Positions 43,232-53,941 of a stretch of DNA of 64,000 bases are shown piece by piece; within the stretch, counting starts at the first letter, position 1, and every line of letters begins with the position of its first letter. The DNA comes from Planctomycetota bacterium (lineage in GTDB: Bacteria; Planctomycetota; Phycisphaerae; UBA1845; UTPLA1). The stretch lies in the NCBI GenBank assembly GCA_003576905.1, contig QEVG01000002.1, positions 62,001-126,000 on the forward strand. Direction: 5' to 3'. The notes under the pieces were generated by a model that ran no database searches, was not told the DNA's origin, and worked only from the letters and a program-made list of their open reading frames with translations. Position numbers and translations under genes: made by a program.

Positions 43232-43492
43232 ATGACCGATCCTGATGTTCACCGCGACCGGCTGGAGGATCTTGAGTTCAAGCACGGGCGGACAAAGGGC
43301 CGCCTCGTGGGGGCGATGGACATTCTCAGCGATGTGCAGATCACCATCGGCACGCACGCCGCCTATTGCAAACAGCCGCGAAACCCGGACCGTCCGACCC
43401 GGGACATCGAAGAAGCGATCCGACTCATCGACCGCGCCAAGCAGCTCGTAGCCGAACTGATCACGGACTTTGACCGGCCGCGTCAGCAATGA
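43232..43492 (+). CDS. Small unknown protein downstream of pilT
   Basis: An 86-residue, charged, probably helical protein (EDLEFKHGRTKGRLVGAMDILS; IEEAIRLIDRAKQLVAELITDF) with no signal or membrane segment. Not recognised. It starts 40 bases after pilT and overlaps the next gene as ATGA, so it is translated together with it and perhaps with pilT. Confidence 0.6.
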   Translation: MTDPDVHRDRLEDLEFKHGRTKGRLVGAMDILSDVQITIGTHAAYCKQPRNPDRPTRDIEEAIRLIDRAKQLVAELITDFDRPRQQ

Positions 43493-44016
43493 GCCAGAGA
43501 CTTCAGTCCATCCGGTTCCGCACATCCGCCGCCCACGGCGACACGCTCCTGCTCTCCCTCGACGCGATCCTGAGGGCATTCGGCGCGGACGTGGAGCTTG
43601 ATTCCCTGGCGGAGGCGCTGCACACACCGGGCGCGAATTCCGATGACGCGCGAACGCCCGCCCCGGATGCTGTTCCCCGCCGCGCGCGGGCGGATCGCAT
43701 CGTCGAGGCCGCCCGGAAGTGGGGACTGGAACTGCGCGACCTGCACCCGCCCGAGGCCGCGCCGATTCCCGTCGCGCCGCCGGAGTTCGAGCAGCATTTC
43801 CGCGACAGCTATATGCCCTTCATCCGCTCGGCGTTGGACCGTGGCGATCCCGTTCTCGCCTGGATGGGCTGGCCTCCGCCCGATGACAAGGCGTGGGGAA
43901 TCGTCACCGGGATCGACAAGTACACCGGCCGTTGCGTCGGACGCACGCCTACATCCCCCGATTCCGATCTGGTAATGATCGGTCCGGCGGTGCAGGTTTA
44001 TTCAATTGAGCGGTAA
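43489..44016 (+). CDS. Unknown protein, possibly papain-like/BtrH-like
   Basis: A 175-residue soluble protein. GDTLLLSLDAILRAFGADVEL at the N-terminus, a central Pro-rich linker and DPVLAWMGWPPPDDKAWGIVTGID resemble the layout of cysteine-peptidase-like or BtrH_N domains, which begin with a Cys helix and later have a Gly-rich His strand. Here the position of the catalytic Cys is occupied by other residues, so an enzymatic role is doubtful. Coupled by ATGA to the small gene upstream. Function unknown. Confidence 0.55.
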   Translation: MSQRLQSIRFRTSAAHGDTLLLSLDAILRAFGADVELDSLAEALHTPGANSDDARTPAPDAVPRRARADRIVEAARKWGLELRDLHPPEAAPIPVAPPEFEQHFRDSYMPFIRSALDRGDPVLAWMGWPPPDDKAWGIVTGIDKYTGRCVGRTPTSPDSDLVMIGPAVQVYSIER

Positions 44017-44116
44017 CGCGAACGCAATGGCCGGCTCCGCGGGCGTCCCTCCCGCGTCATGCATCGCTTGTCCGCGGCCGGTCAGTATTCCCAGTGTACG
44101 AGGAAGGCGACGTGAG

Positions 44117-47100
44117 CTAGGAAGGCGACGTCGTCGGTTGTGCCCGGGCGACTGAGGTAGTCGTGATTCTGGAATGGACTTCGCGCCAGCGCCGTGCCGA
44201 TCCCTCGTGGTTCCCGCCAGGCTCCAGCTGCTCCCAGGTCTCGTAGAGTAGTGCGAGCCGCTCGGCTGCGTCGCGGAGTCGCGCGCCCCTGAACGTGGGC
44301 GGTACGCGGTCGCCCGCCGCTACGAGGCCTTCGTATGCTTCGAGAAGGAGCTTTTCGGATTCGCGAAGCCTGGGCTGTGGCTCTTCCCCGCGGTCCGCCG
44401 CGTTCTTGCCCGACGCGAGAATCGCTTCGCCAAGAACGCTCTTTGTGTTTAGGAGAACCCAGTCATCGGGACTCAGCGTACGAGCGCGGATTTCGTACAC
44501 CCTGCGGGCGATCTCCTCCGCCTCGGCGCCTTTTCCCAACCGCGCCAGCGCCGCTCCATACCCGGTCATGACCCCCAACACCATCGGGTGCTCCTCTCCC
44601 AGAATTTTCCTCAGAATCTCGTATGCCTCCCGGTGATACTGTTCGGCTTCGCCCGCGCGCCCCAGCGACCTGAAGAGTTCGGCGAGGTAGGCCATTGTCA
44701 GCGCGACGTCCGGGTGCGTATCGCCGAGCATCTTGCGGTTGATCCGTAAGGCCTCTCGAAAGGCCGATTCTGCGCCTTTGGAATCGCCCTTGTCGCGCAG
44801 GAGACACGCCAGATTGTTGATCGTGATGGTGACGTCCAAATGTTCGGATCCGAGGAGATTTCTTCGAATTTCGAGGGACTCGCGGAAGAGCCTTTCCGCT
44901 TCGTCAAGATCCCCCGTATCGCTGAGCTGCGTCGCCAGATTGGCAACGGCGCGCGCAAGTTCGGCGGGGGACGATTCCTGCTTACGGCGTATTGCGACAA
45001 TCCTTCGCGAGATCCGCACGCTTTCAGCCGCGTTTCCGCGTTCATAGTGAAGCGTCGCGAGATTTCCCATTGTGGCGAGCGCGTCCTCGGACTCCGGACC
45101 GAGAGTCCTTTCACGGACTTGCAGTGCCTCATGGAAGCGAGCTTCAGCCTGCGAGAGCTTCCCGAGATTGAGCGCGACGAGTCCAAGGGAATTGAGGGCC
45201 GTCCCGAGGTACGCCGCGCGCTGTTCAGGGTCCCGTCGCGCGAACTCAAGCATCTCGGTGTACATTGACTCAGCTTCAACATAGTTTCCCTGTCTCAAGT
45301 AAGCGCTCCCAAGATAGTCAAGCGTGTCCGCGATCAGCGGATCGTCTTTTCCAAGATACTTCCGGCGAGTTGCCAGGGCCGCCTTCAATTCATTCTCCGC
45401 CTTGTCCCAGACCCCAATCCCCGAATAGGCGCGACCCACAGCTTCCCGGATGGTCGCCCAGATAAGCGGCTCTTCGCTGAACTCGCGAAGCGCGGTCGTC
45501 GATGTGCGCGTGAGGAGGTGCCTGTCGATGACGGACCGCGCCAGATCGGTCCCGTTGGTGGCCGAGAGCAGATCGTCAAGGACGGCAGCTCTGGCTCCCG
45601 CTGTTTCGTCCTCGCCGCTCTTCTTTGTGGTTGCGCCGCCCTTTGTCGCAAGAACGTCAATCGCGGACGCCTGGCGGCGCATCTCTTCGAGCAGGCTCCG
45701 CCCCATTGCCTGAAGATCAAGGTCGGCCAGCATCCGGGCCTCGAACTCCGCGACCTTGCGGGTCTCCTTCTCCCGCCGCTCTGCGAGAAGCAAGTTGCGC
45801 CGGGCCGCGATCGCCATCCAACTCGTGCCGATGACTCCCAGGATCAGCGCCATTGCGATTGCGCCGCCCGCCGCGACCCCGAATCGGTGCCGGCGGATGA
45901 ACTTCCGAATCCGATATCCGGTGCTCGGCGGGCTGGCCAGGACTACCTCATGGTCCAGATAGCGCTGTATGTCCGCCGCGAATTCTGACGCCGACTGATA
46001 TCGCCGCGCCGGGTCCTTCTCCAGCGCCTTCATGGTGATCCAGTCCAAGTCCGGAGGGATCGTCTGCGCTGCCGTGCCGCGGCGCACGTCGGGCGAAAAA
46101 AGGGAACTTCCCGAGGCGACGCGCGAGCCCGGCCTCGGTGGGTCGTCCTCTCGAATGATTCGCAGCATCTCCGCATGGCCCAGCATGCGAAGCGCCTTCG
46201 AATCGAAGGGTAGCGCGCCCGTGAGAAGCTCGTACAGCACGGCGCCCAGCGAGTAGATGTCGGTGCGCGTATCGACGGCGCCGCCGCCGGCCTGTTCCGG
46301 GCTCATGTACTCCGGCGTGCCGACGAAATGCCCCTCCAGGGTATGCGACGTCGCGTCTGTAAGCGGCTGTTCGATGGCTTTGGCGATGCCGAAGTCGATG
46401 ACCTTCGGCAGGGCGGTTTCGCCGCTTTGCGTCACAAGAATGTTGGATGGCTTGAGGTCGCGATGGATGATTCCCTTCTGATGGGCATGCTGGACCGCCG
46501 CGCACACGCGCACGAACAGATGGAGCCGCCGGCCGAGGCCCAGCCCGGTGTCGTTGCAATATGCGGTGATCGGCGAGCCCGCGACATATTCCATCACGAA
46601 GTAGGGCCGCCCGGCCGGGGTCGTCCCGGCATCGATCACGCGGGCCACGCTTGGATGATCCATCAGCGCCAGCGCCTGCCGCTCGGCCTCGAAACGGCCG
46701 ACGATCTGTCGCGAGTCCATTCCGGGCTTGAGGAGCTTGAGCGCGACCCGGCGGCGAAGCGGGTTCTCCTGTTCAGCGAGATAGACGACGCCGAAGCCAC
46801 CCTCGCCGAGAACCTCCGAAAGGCGATAGGGACCGATCCACTCACCAATCGCCGCGTCCGCGAACCCTCGCCCCGGCGTGGTCGTCGCGGCCGTGTGCGT
46901 CATCTTGCCCGACGCGCGGTCCACCATTCCGCCGTCGTCCAGCAAACCACGAATCCCCCGAACGCGCTGGAGCAGGCCGTCATGTCTGGCCAGGATCGAG
47001 GCGCTGCGGCGGGCGCAGTCCGGACAACGGTCGACATGCGCGCTGAATCGTGCGACAACTTCAGCTGCCAGTTCGCCGGAATGCAGTTTTTCGATCTCGG

Positions 47101-47131
47101 CGATCGTGAGACACTGGATTCCTTTCGGCAT
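44117..47131 (-). CDS. Ser/Thr protein kinase with N-terminal zinc finger and TPR sensor
   Basis: A 1,004-residue membrane kinase. An anti-sigma-like zinc finger (HVDRCPDC, H-x3-C-x2-C) sits near residues 32-39. The kinase domain runs from about 100 to 380: G-loop GEGGFGVVY, VALKLLKPGMD, IIHRDLKPSN, VIDFGIAKA. One membrane helix (near 420-440, MALILGVIGTSWMAI) is followed by about ten TPR units with the consensus seen in ALNSLGLVALNLGKLSQAEARFHEAL. The TPRs face the other side of the membrane and may sense or bind partners. It ends the minus-strand signalling block. ATG 47131 fits the upstream GGAG. Confidence 0.9.
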   Translation of the reverse strand: MPKGIQCLTIAEIEKLHSGELAAEVVARFSAHVDRCPDCARRSASILARHDGLLQRVRGIRGLLDDGGMVDRASGKMTHTAATTTPGRGFADAAIGEWIGPYRLSEVLGEGGFGVVYLAEQENPLRRRVALKLLKPGMDSRQIVGRFEAERQALALMDHPSVARVIDAGTTPAGRPYFVMEYVAGSPITAYCNDTGLGLGRRLHLFVRVCAAVQHAHQKGIIHRDLKPSNILVTQSGETALPKVIDFGIAKAIEQPLTDATSHTLEGHFVGTPEYMSPEQAGGGAVDTRTDIYSLGAVLYELLTGALPFDSKALRMLGHAEMLRIIREDDPPRPGSRVASGSSLFSPDVRRGTAAQTIPPDLDWITMKALEKDPARRYQSASEFAADIQRYLDHEVVLASPPSTGYRIRKFIRRHRFGVAAGGAIAMALILGVIGTSWMAIAARRNLLLAERREKETRKVAEFEARMLADLDLQAMGRSLLEEMRRQASAIDVLATKGGATTKKSGEDETAGARAAVLDDLLSATNGTDLARSVIDRHLLTRTSTTALREFSEEPLIWATIREAVGRAYSGIGVWDKAENELKAALATRRKYLGKDDPLIADTLDYLGSAYLRQGNYVEAESMYTEMLEFARRDPEQRAAYLGTALNSLGLVALNLGKLSQAEARFHEALQVRERTLGPESEDALATMGNLATLHYERGNAAESVRISRRIVAIRRKQESSPAELARAVANLATQLSDTGDLDEAERLFRESLEIRRNLLGSEHLDVTITINNLACLLRDKGDSKGAESAFREALRINRKMLGDTHPDVALTMAYLAELFRSLGRAGEAEQYHREAYEILRKILGEEHPMVLGVMTGYGAALARLGKGAEAEEIARRVYEIRARTLSPDDWVLLNTKSVLGEAILASGKNAADRGEEPQPRLRESEKLLLEAYEGLVAAGDRVPPTFRGARLRDAAERLALLYETWEQLEPGGNHEGSARRWREVHSRITTTSVARAQPTTSPS

Positions 47132-47306
47132 GACCATCTCCGTGCCGGAGGTTGTGGTGTCGGTCGTTGTCCCAGCCTGTCGCCTACCGACCGTCAGTCC
47201 TCGTCAGGCTGGCAGTCAGGCAATCCGGACAGGAAGTGTACACGTCAGCGACGGGTATCTTCCCGTTGCGACAGCCCGCGATTGCCATGAAGGATAAGCG
47301 CGAACA

Positions 47307-50300
47307 TCACCATCCGGCTAAGATTCGAGTCATGTAGTAAACATCAATCGCGTTGATCAGGCCATCGCCGTTCAAGTCCGCACTGGAAAGGCACGAAGGG
47401 CTGCATGAGTCTCCAAGAAGTATCGCAATCAACAGGTCGGCGTCCGCCGTATCCGTGAGTGAGTTCCCGTCCAGATCGCCGGCGGTCGTGCTCATGAGGA
47501 CGGCGCCTTCCTCCATCATGATTGTCGCGCCGGGTTCCACGATGAGCGATTCATAGTACACGGCGCAGCCGTTGATCCGCAGGGTGCATCCTGCCCCAAG
47601 GCTCAGGCTGGTCAGGTAGAGCACTTCGCAGCCTGGACCATCGCCGAGATTATCGAATGAATTCACGATATCGACCGTCCGACCGGGCTCGATCCGGAGC
47701 ATGCCGAGGGCATGATTGTCCACGAAGCCGGCCGGATTGTGCGGGCCGTGGTCGGTACCGGCCGCCTCGAAGGTCTGGGGTTCAGTTCCCTCCATCCAGA
47801 TTGTGCCCATCGTCATGTCGACGAGGAACTCGTCAGTTGCGTGGTTGTCGAAATCGCCCTCAAGATGTGCCGGTTCGTTGGAGGTGAGTTCAAACTGTGC
47901 GTCGCCTTCCACAAGGAAATCGCCGGCGACAAACAGTGTGGCGGATTCGGCGATCCTCAGCACGGGCGGAATGATCCCGCGAAACATGGATGGAGGCGCC
48001 GCCACACGAACGCGGCCGGTCGTCATTACCGCCATGCTGCCTGAAATACTGAGCTCTCCGAGCGAGGATTCTCCCGTGATCTCGATGCTTCCCGCGGTAA
48101 TTGCGCCGCTTGGCGTTGAGATGCCGACCAGTGAGCCCCCGTCGAGGAGCAGTTCGCCGCTCAGCGAGATCGAAGCGTCGGCGAGCAGCTCGATCGATCC
48201 CCCATTCACGACTCGGGCGGACAGCCCTCCGATTGACGTGCCGGGACCACGCTCGAGCGGGGACGCGGGATCAAGACGAATCGTTCCGCCATCCGCCACA
48301 TACTGACCGGCGGAGTTTCCTGAGTTGTCTTCGATCTGCGCGTCCTGGATGAGCAGGATGCCTCCGGAGTCAGCTTGGAAGACTCCCTCATTGTTCTTTG
48401 CCGGACCTGTGACGATCAGTGCTTCTCCCGTCACATTCGCCCGAACCGTCCCGTGATTTTCAAGCGATGCATCGATGGCGCCGCGCCCGGAGAGTGTTCC
48501 CAGATTCGTCACGACGTCTGCGATCGACGCGGAAGAGAGGCTTGCGGTCGTGGCGTCGAGGCGCACCGGAGCAGCACCGCTGAGTGTGAAGCTGGTCGCC
48601 GCTACCACGCTGCGCCCGGGGCCGATGGTCATCGTACCGTTGTTGAGGATGCCACCGGGCGCGTCAATGGTCAGGTTGCCGCCGCTCACCTCCAGATTCT
48701 GGCCGGGATCGACGCGGACGGAATCAATCGTGACAGGAATATCGAGGGTCACCGTGGGCGCAGGGCAGGTGATGTTCACGTTGTATCGGCTTCCCGGCGG
48801 CGTGCCGTTATCCGGCACGGCCGTGCAGCTCCAGGTCATCGAGTCGCTCCAGACGCCGGCCGCGGCGCAGAAGCAGCACGAGTCGGGAATGCCGTCAGTG
48901 GGATTGATGTCGATGGAAGGATCGGCAAGGATATCGTCCGCGTCGTCGATGTTGTTGTTATTGCAGTCTGGAAAGTACTCATAGGCGCCCATATCGACGA
49001 CCGGCGAGCCCGGCACGCCGGTGTCGGCCGTCCAGGGATCGTCTACAAATCGCTTGTTGCCGCCAAGGTCGTAGGGCGCCTGCTCGTTCGTATTGCTGTC
49101 GGCATCGAGGTCAGTGTGGTCAATGGAGACGTCGGGCGTGCTGGCGGAATCGACGCAGGGTGAGCCCGGCAGCAGGCGGAGGTCGCCGTAGTCGTCGTCG
49201 GGCGTTCCCCACTGGGCATCGAGGCCGGGGTGCGGCAGTCGATACAGGAGTGGATCGAGATCGATGTTGCCTGTGCCGGGGTAGCCATCCTGAATGAGAC
49301 AATAGGTCGCGTTGACGCTGGAGGCGACATTCACGATGGAGAGTTGCGCGGTCGCACCGCCGCTGGAGTCCGTGTTGGCAAAAAGGATGCAGTTTGCAGT
49401 TGTGATCATCTGACCCGGTTCTGCGTCGTAATCGATGCCTCCTCCAGTGATCATCGCGCGATTGGCAATCAGTGCAGAGTTCACAAGCCGGCGATTACCG
49501 CCGGACCCGGCATAGATCGCGCCGCCCCTCTCAGCTATGTTTCCTGCGAATGTAATATTCGTGAGTGTGAGAATGCCGTTGTGATAGAGCAGAGCGCCGC
49601 CCCGGCCGTCGACTCCGTTGATCGCTCGATTCCCTTCAAACCGGCAGTTGGCAATCCGGGCCGACAACGAAGCATTCGCCAACGCGAGGCCTCCGCCAAA
49701 GCAGAAAGGGGACGGACCGTTCGCCGAATTCCGCAAGAAAGTGCAATAGCTCACGAGCATCGTGCCGCCGGCTGCCAGGCCCATCCCGCCTCCACGCGCG
49801 CCAGCGTTGGATTCGAAATGACAACCGGTAATGGTTGCGTTTGCATTGCCAATCGAGGCGCCGCCTGCCCCGCCCGCGGCGGCTGAAGAGGCCGTGTTGC
49901 GAACAAACCGGCAATCGCGAATTACCGGTGAGCCGTAAGGCCCACCGTTGATTCCCGACATCCGCATGCCGCCGCCGTTTTCCACGAATGCGGTGTTCTC
50001 CTCAAATAGGTTGGACTCAAATATCGCACTTGTGACGCCCTCGATCCCGACCCCGCCGCCGCTCCGGGCGCGGTTGCGGCGGAATGTGCAGTTGCGAATC
50101 GTCGGGCTGCCTTCGCTGGCATAGAGGCCGCCGCCCGTGCTGTCGGCGCCTGAGCCGGCGTTGGCATTGCCGGCTCGAATCTCGAAGCCGTCGAGAATTG
50201 CCGTCGCGTCCGTGCCGCTCGCCGTCACGACGTGGTAAGAGTTCTCGCCATAATTCGTAAAGTCGACACCGTCATTTTGCGACAGGTCGCCACTGAGAAT

Positions 50301-50873
50301 GCAGATGTTCCCCGCCATATCTCGCTGAGATAGCAGTGTCTCGCCGCCGGAAAAGCCCCCGTACACGGCGACGTTGTTGAGCAACTGGAATGCGGGCGTC
50401 CGGTCCAAAGAGTTCGAAGGTCGATAGACACCATCGGCAACCCAGATCTCCGTGACGGAACCGCTGGAGCAGGCGGTACGATCCAGGGCGACGCGCAACT
50501 CAGTCAGGGCATCAATCCACGTACTGCCATCGTTGGCCCCGGTGGCGTTCTGATCAACATAGAGCCGCGATGGAATCGGCGCATCGCACGCATCGCCAAC
50601 GCCGTCCTGATCACAATCCTCCTGCCCGGGATTGGCATCGCCAGGACAATTGTCCTCGGCATCCGCGACGCCATCGCCGTCAGTGTCCGGTCCGCCTCGA
50701 TGATTGCGCGATTCAAGCGAGGCTCCGGAAGGCGCGGGGCTTACCCCTTGTGCGAGGACCGTGTCGCCGTCGGGCGCGATCGAAAGGGTAACAGCCCACA
50801 GTAGGACCGTGGCTATCACCACCGGCAAGCGATTCCTGCGCCGAGTTCTTGTTGTTCTTCGTTTTGCAGTCAC
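47307..50873 (-). CDS. Secreted beta-helix protein with dockerin domain
   Basis: A 1,188-residue exported protein. Signal peptide, then thrombospondin type-3-like calcium repeats (GPDTDGDGVADAEDNCPGDA, DCDQDGVGDACD), a right-handed beta-helix built from GGG-rich rungs (IRNCTFRRNRARSGGGV, ITGCHFESNAGARGGGM), a second region of beta-solenoid strands and a C-terminal type I dockerin (AGDLDGNSLTDTADADLLI; ADLNGDGLINAIDVYYMTRI). Dockerin binds cohesins, none of which is in this window. It is probably a surface or matrix protein. It lies between two kinase genes on the same strand. Confidence 0.88.
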   Translation of the reverse strand: MTAKRRTTRTRRRNRLPVVIATVLLWAVTLSIAPDGDTVLAQGVSPAPSGASLESRNHRGGPDTDGDGVADAEDNCPGDANPGQEDCDQDGVGDACDAPIPSRLYVDQNATGANDGSTWIDALTELRVALDRTACSSGSVTEIWVADGVYRPSNSLDRTPAFQLLNNVAVYGGFSGGETLLSQRDMAGNICILSGDLSQNDGVDFTNYGENSYHVVTASGTDATAILDGFEIRAGNANAGSGADSTGGGLYASEGSPTIRNCTFRRNRARSGGGVGIEGVTSAIFESNLFEENTAFVENGGGMRMSGINGGPYGSPVIRDCRFVRNTASSAAAGGAGGASIGNANATITGCHFESNAGARGGGMGLAAGGTMLVSYCTFLRNSANGPSPFCFGGGLALANASLSARIANCRFEGNRAINGVDGRGGALLYHNGILTLTNITFAGNIAERGGAIYAGSGGNRRLVNSALIANRAMITGGGIDYDAEPGQMITTANCILFANTDSSGGATAQLSIVNVASSVNATYCLIQDGYPGTGNIDLDPLLYRLPHPGLDAQWGTPDDDYGDLRLLPGSPCVDSASTPDVSIDHTDLDADSNTNEQAPYDLGGNKRFVDDPWTADTGVPGSPVVDMGAYEYFPDCNNNNIDDADDILADPSIDINPTDGIPDSCCFCAAAGVWSDSMTWSCTAVPDNGTPPGSRYNVNITCPAPTVTLDIPVTIDSVRVDPGQNLEVSGGNLTIDAPGGILNNGTMTIGPGRSVVAATSFTLSGAAPVRLDATTASLSSASIADVVTNLGTLSGRGAIDASLENHGTVRANVTGEALIVTGPAKNNEGVFQADSGGILLIQDAQIEDNSGNSAGQYVADGGTIRLDPASPLERGPGTSIGGLSARVVNGGSIELLADASISLSGELLLDGGSLVGISTPSGAITAGSIEITGESSLGELSISGSMAVMTTGRVRVAAPPSMFRGIIPPVLRIAESATLFVAGDFLVEGDAQFELTSNEPAHLEGDFDNHATDEFLVDMTMGTIWMEGTEPQTFEAAGTDHGPHNPAGFVDNHALGMLRIEPGRTVDIVNSFDNLGDGPGCEVLYLTSLSLGAGCTLRINGCAVYYESLIVEPGATIMMEEGAVLMSTTAGDLDGNSLTDTADADLLIAILLGDSCSPSCLSSADLNGDGLINAIDVYYMTRILAGW

Positions 50874-50945
50874 GCCCGGCCCCTTTCCTCACTGTAACAT
50901 TCTATTGAATCGCAATATCACGAAGCAATACTGCTACGGCGAGCC

Positions 50946-53342
50946 TCACGGCATCGGCCGGCCGCCCTTCGAGTTGCCGTCTCGATGAATGGAGGAGTCA
51001 CCCCTCGCGGAATCGGCCCTTTCCAGCAGTGCCTCAGCTTCTGCCCTTGCATCAAACCAAAGGAGGCCCTGCTCGATTCGAACGACTTTTGTGGAATCAC
51101 CAAACTGAATGGGCAATGCTTTTCGGACCGCTTCCACGTGCAGCATTGATTCCTCCGTGTTTCCCATCTGCCCTTCCGCTATGGCCATTGCCACGCGTGG
51201 CCACACTGGATCATCGCCAGCCTCCAATGCGCGTTGGGCGGCGGCGCGTGCTTCGCCCCATTCTCCATTGGCCAACTCGGCAAACGCGAGCAACCGAGCG
51301 ACGCGAGGGTTTTTGCTTGGTCCGGTGTCCAGCCCGTCCGCCGTGATTGCAGCACGAAGGGCTTGTCGGGCATCATCCCTCGTTTGTCGTGCAAGAAGTG
51401 CGCGAACCTGAAGGAGAATCGTCGCAAGGTCGCTTGGCTTGATCGACTTCGCGCGGCTGATGCTCGCCAGTGCTTCGTCCGTCTTTCCCAGTTGAAGTTG
51501 AACGGCCGCGAGATTGTGCCACGGCATGCTGTCGGTCGACGCTCCCTCGAGTGCACAGGCGCTTGCCAGGTGCTTCTCCGCCTCGACCAGCTGGTCACGC
51601 AACGCATACACGGAAGCCAGACTAGCCCAGTTGGCATAGAAGTTCTCGTTTACTTCAATACCGCGGCGATGTGATTCGATCGCGTCGTCGTATTTTCCGC
51701 TCATGCGCAGAATCACTCCCCGGGCGTTCCATGCCTCCGCGCGGCCGGGATCAACCTGCAGCGCACGATCGAGCAGCGAGACGCATTCATCAACCACGGC
51801 GGCCGGCAGCTTGTCCTCATATCGAAATCGCTGAATTGCCACCAGGTTTACAATCGCTCGATAGCAATTGGCGTCTTCCGAAAGGGCGCTGCGAAACATT
51901 TTCTCCGCCCCATCCCACTCTCTCTTCGCCCGGTGGTCCACGCCTTGTCGGATGAATCCTTCGATGCGCAGGGCCTTCGCCTCTTCGTCCTTTGCACGCG
52001 CCTTTCGAAACGATTGAGTGGCAATGACTGAGGCGACTGAAAGCATCAGGATAGCGAAAGCGGCAACACAAGCCGTTCGATTTCTGCGAATGAACTTCCT
52101 TGCCCGATACGAAACGCTCGGCGGCCCGGCCAGTACCGGTTCGTTGTTCAGAAACCGCCTGATTTCCAGCGCCAGTCCGTTGGCTGTCTCGTAGCGTCGA
52201 GTGCGGTCTTTCTCCAGGCACTTCATCACGATCCAGTCCAGATCGCCGCGAAGCTGGCGAAGCAGCGTTCGCGTGTCCGTGCTGCGCAGTTCGGCAATCT
52301 CGACGGTGGACTTCGGCGGTTGAACGCCCTGGGTGACTTCTTGAACGTCGGCCTGCTGAATCGAGGACAGCTTCGTGCTGGGGCGCGGCGGTTCCACTTC
52401 GCGGATAATCCGCTGAACCTCGGCGTAACCCGCGCGGCGGAGAATCTGGGAATCATACGGAAGCGACCCTGTCAGCAGTTCATAGAGCAGTACACCCAGC
52501 GAGTAGATGTCCGCACGGGTATCGACGTCGGTCGCCGACATCTCCGCCTGCTCCGGGCTCATGTACTCCGGCGTGCCGATGAGCAGGCCCTGTTGCGTGT
52601 AGATGGTCTGCTCAGTCAATCGCTGATTCATCGCCTTGGCCACGCCGAAGTCGATTACTTTCGGCGCAGCATTGCCATCCTTTACGCTCACCAGCACATT
52701 TGAGGGCTTAATGTCCCGGTGGATGATCCCTTTCTGATGGGCATGCTGCACCGCTTCGCAAACCCCGATGAACAGAGCCAGGCGCTCCGGCACGCCCAGC
52801 TTGTTTCGGTCGCAATAACGGGTGATGGGTTCCCCGGCGACGAACTCCATGACGAAGTAGGGCCGACCCTGGACTGTGGCGCCGCCGTCGAGGACTTTTG
52901 CGACATAGGGGTGATCCATGACTGCCAAGGCCTGCCGCTCAGCCTCGAATCGTCGGACGACCTCCTTCGTATCCATGCCGGCCTTGATAACCTTCAGCGC
53001 GACCCGCCGACGCACCGGTTGCTCCTGCTGGGCGAGCCAGACCGTTCCGAGCCCTCCTTCGCCCAGGACTTCAAGGAGTTTATACGGGCCGATCTGTTCC
53101 GATGCCCCGACACGCTGCCCTTCGGGTTTCGGGGGGGGAGCCACGGCCGTAGACAGGGGTGGCTGGCGCCTCAGTTCGCGGGCATGGAGGAGCAGTCGAT
53201 CCTGCTCGGCAATAAGCGCCGCGCTGCGGCTGCAACATTGCGCGCATGAGTCGAGGTGCTGGCGCGCCGCCTCAAGAACACGAGGTGGGACATCGCCCGA
53301 GTGATAACGGTGCAGATCTTCGTCGCTCAGGCATCCGGCCAT
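50946..53342 (-). CDS. Ser/Thr protein kinase with N-terminal zinc finger and TPRs, paired with ECF-type sigma factor
   Basis: A 798-residue membrane kinase closely related to the one at 44117-47131. A zinc-finger-like segment HLDSCAQCC (29-37) opens it. Kinase landmarks: G-loop GEGGLGTVW (94-102), HRDIKPSN (208-215), DFG (231-233), APE-like [10 protein letters not shown] membrane helix lies at about 423-443. Seven or so TPRs follow. It begins 23 bases after the ECF-type sigma factor gene and is probably cotranscribed. The in-frame extension upstream of the ATG at 53342 runs through the sigma gene in another frame and is not real. Confidence 0.9.
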   Translation of the reverse strand: MAGCLSDEDLHRYHSGDVPPRVLEAARQHLDSCAQCCSRSAALIAEQDRLLLHARELRRQPPLSTAVAPPPKPEGQRVGASEQIGPYKLLEVLGEGGLGTVWLAQQEQPVRRRVALKVIKAGMDTKEVVRRFEAERQALAVMDHPYVAKVLDGGATVQGRPYFVMEFVAGEPITRYCDRNKLGVPERLALFIGVCEAVQHAHQKGIIHRDIKPSNVLVSVKDGNAAPKVIDFGVAKAMNQRLTEQTIYTQQGLLIGTPEYMSPEQAEMSATDVDTRADIYSLGVLLYELLTGSLPYDSQILRRAGYAEVQRIIREVEPPRPSTKLSSIQQADVQEVTQGVQPPKSTVEIAELRSTDTRTLLRQLRGDLDWIVMKCLEKDRTRRYETANGLALEIRRFLNNEPVLAGPPSVSYRARKFIRRNRTACVAAFAILMLSVASVIATQSFRKARAKDEEAKALRIEGFIRQGVDHRAKREWDGAEKMFRSALSEDANCYRAIVNLVAIQRFRYEDKLPAAVVDECVSLLDRALQVDPGRAEAWNARGVILRMSGKYDDAIESHRRGIEVNENFYANWASLASVYALRDQLVEAEKHLASACALEGASTDSMPWHNLAAVQLQLGKTDEALASISRAKSIKPSDLATILLQVRALLARQTRDDARQALRAAITADGLDTGPSKNPRVARLLAFAELANGEWGEARAAAQRALEAGDDPVWPRVAMAIAEGQMGNTEESMLHVEAVRKALPIQFGDSTKVVRIEQGLLWFDARAEAEALLERADSARGDSSIHRDGNSKGGRPMP

Positions 53343-53365
53343 GATTGAACGCCGCTCCACCGAAC

Positions 53366-53941
53366 CTAGTCCTCGTCGCCCAGCAATTCCTTCAACATTT
53401 CGGAGAGCCGTTGCGTGAGACGCCACTTGAGTTTGTAGAGTTGGTTGGCGGTCAGATCGAATTGTTTGCAGACTTCCTCGACCGGCTTGCCGTCGATGGC
53501 GTAGGCCGTGTAGGCCGCGTAGGCCGCGTCGCCCGCTTCCTTGCGAAGCAGCTGCATGGCATGGCGAAGGTGTTCCTCCATCCATACTCTCTCGAATGCC
53601 TCGTCCGGCGCAAGCTCCCGCTCCTGGTCGCGCCGGAAGTCCTGCGTCCGCGCCTCGTCCTCGTGGCGGTTGCGATGAAGATTGCGGACTCGGTTGTTCA
53701 CAAGGGTGCGCAGCCATCCCTTGAATCGCCCCTTCTTGGGGTCGTATTCGAAACCGCGAATGTGTTCGTAAACCGCCACCATGCAGTGCTGAACCACATC
53801 CTCCGCCGCCGCATGCTCGAGTCCGCGCATCGTCGCGAATCGTTTCAGCATCGGCCGGTAAATGGCGTCGAAATCCCGCCACGCCGTTGCGTCGGCCGGG
53901 TCCTTGATGCGAAGCAGCAGACTGGCCCGAGTGGTATCCAT
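53366..53941 (-). CDS. ECF-type RNA polymerase sigma factor
   Basis: A 191-residue sigma factor. Region 2 contains the helix [33 protein letters not shown]; region 4 (about 135-190) has the helix-turn-helix [27 protein letters not shown]. These two regions without 1 and 3 are typical of ECF factors. It is encoded just ahead of a kinase with a zinc-finger N-terminus. In planctomycetes such sigma-kinase pairs are common, and a kinase may replace an anti-sigma factor; that link is inference here. Confidence 0.9.
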   Translation of the reverse strand: MDTTRASLLLRIKDPADATAWRDFDAIYRPMLKRFATMRGLEHAAAEDVVQHCMVAVYEHIRGFEYDPKKGRFKGWLRTLVNNRVRNLHRNRHEDEARTQDFRRDQERELAPDEAFERVWMEEHLRHAMQLLRKEAGDAAYAAYTAYAIDGKPVEEVCKQFDLTANQLYKLKWRLTQRLSEMLKELLGDED

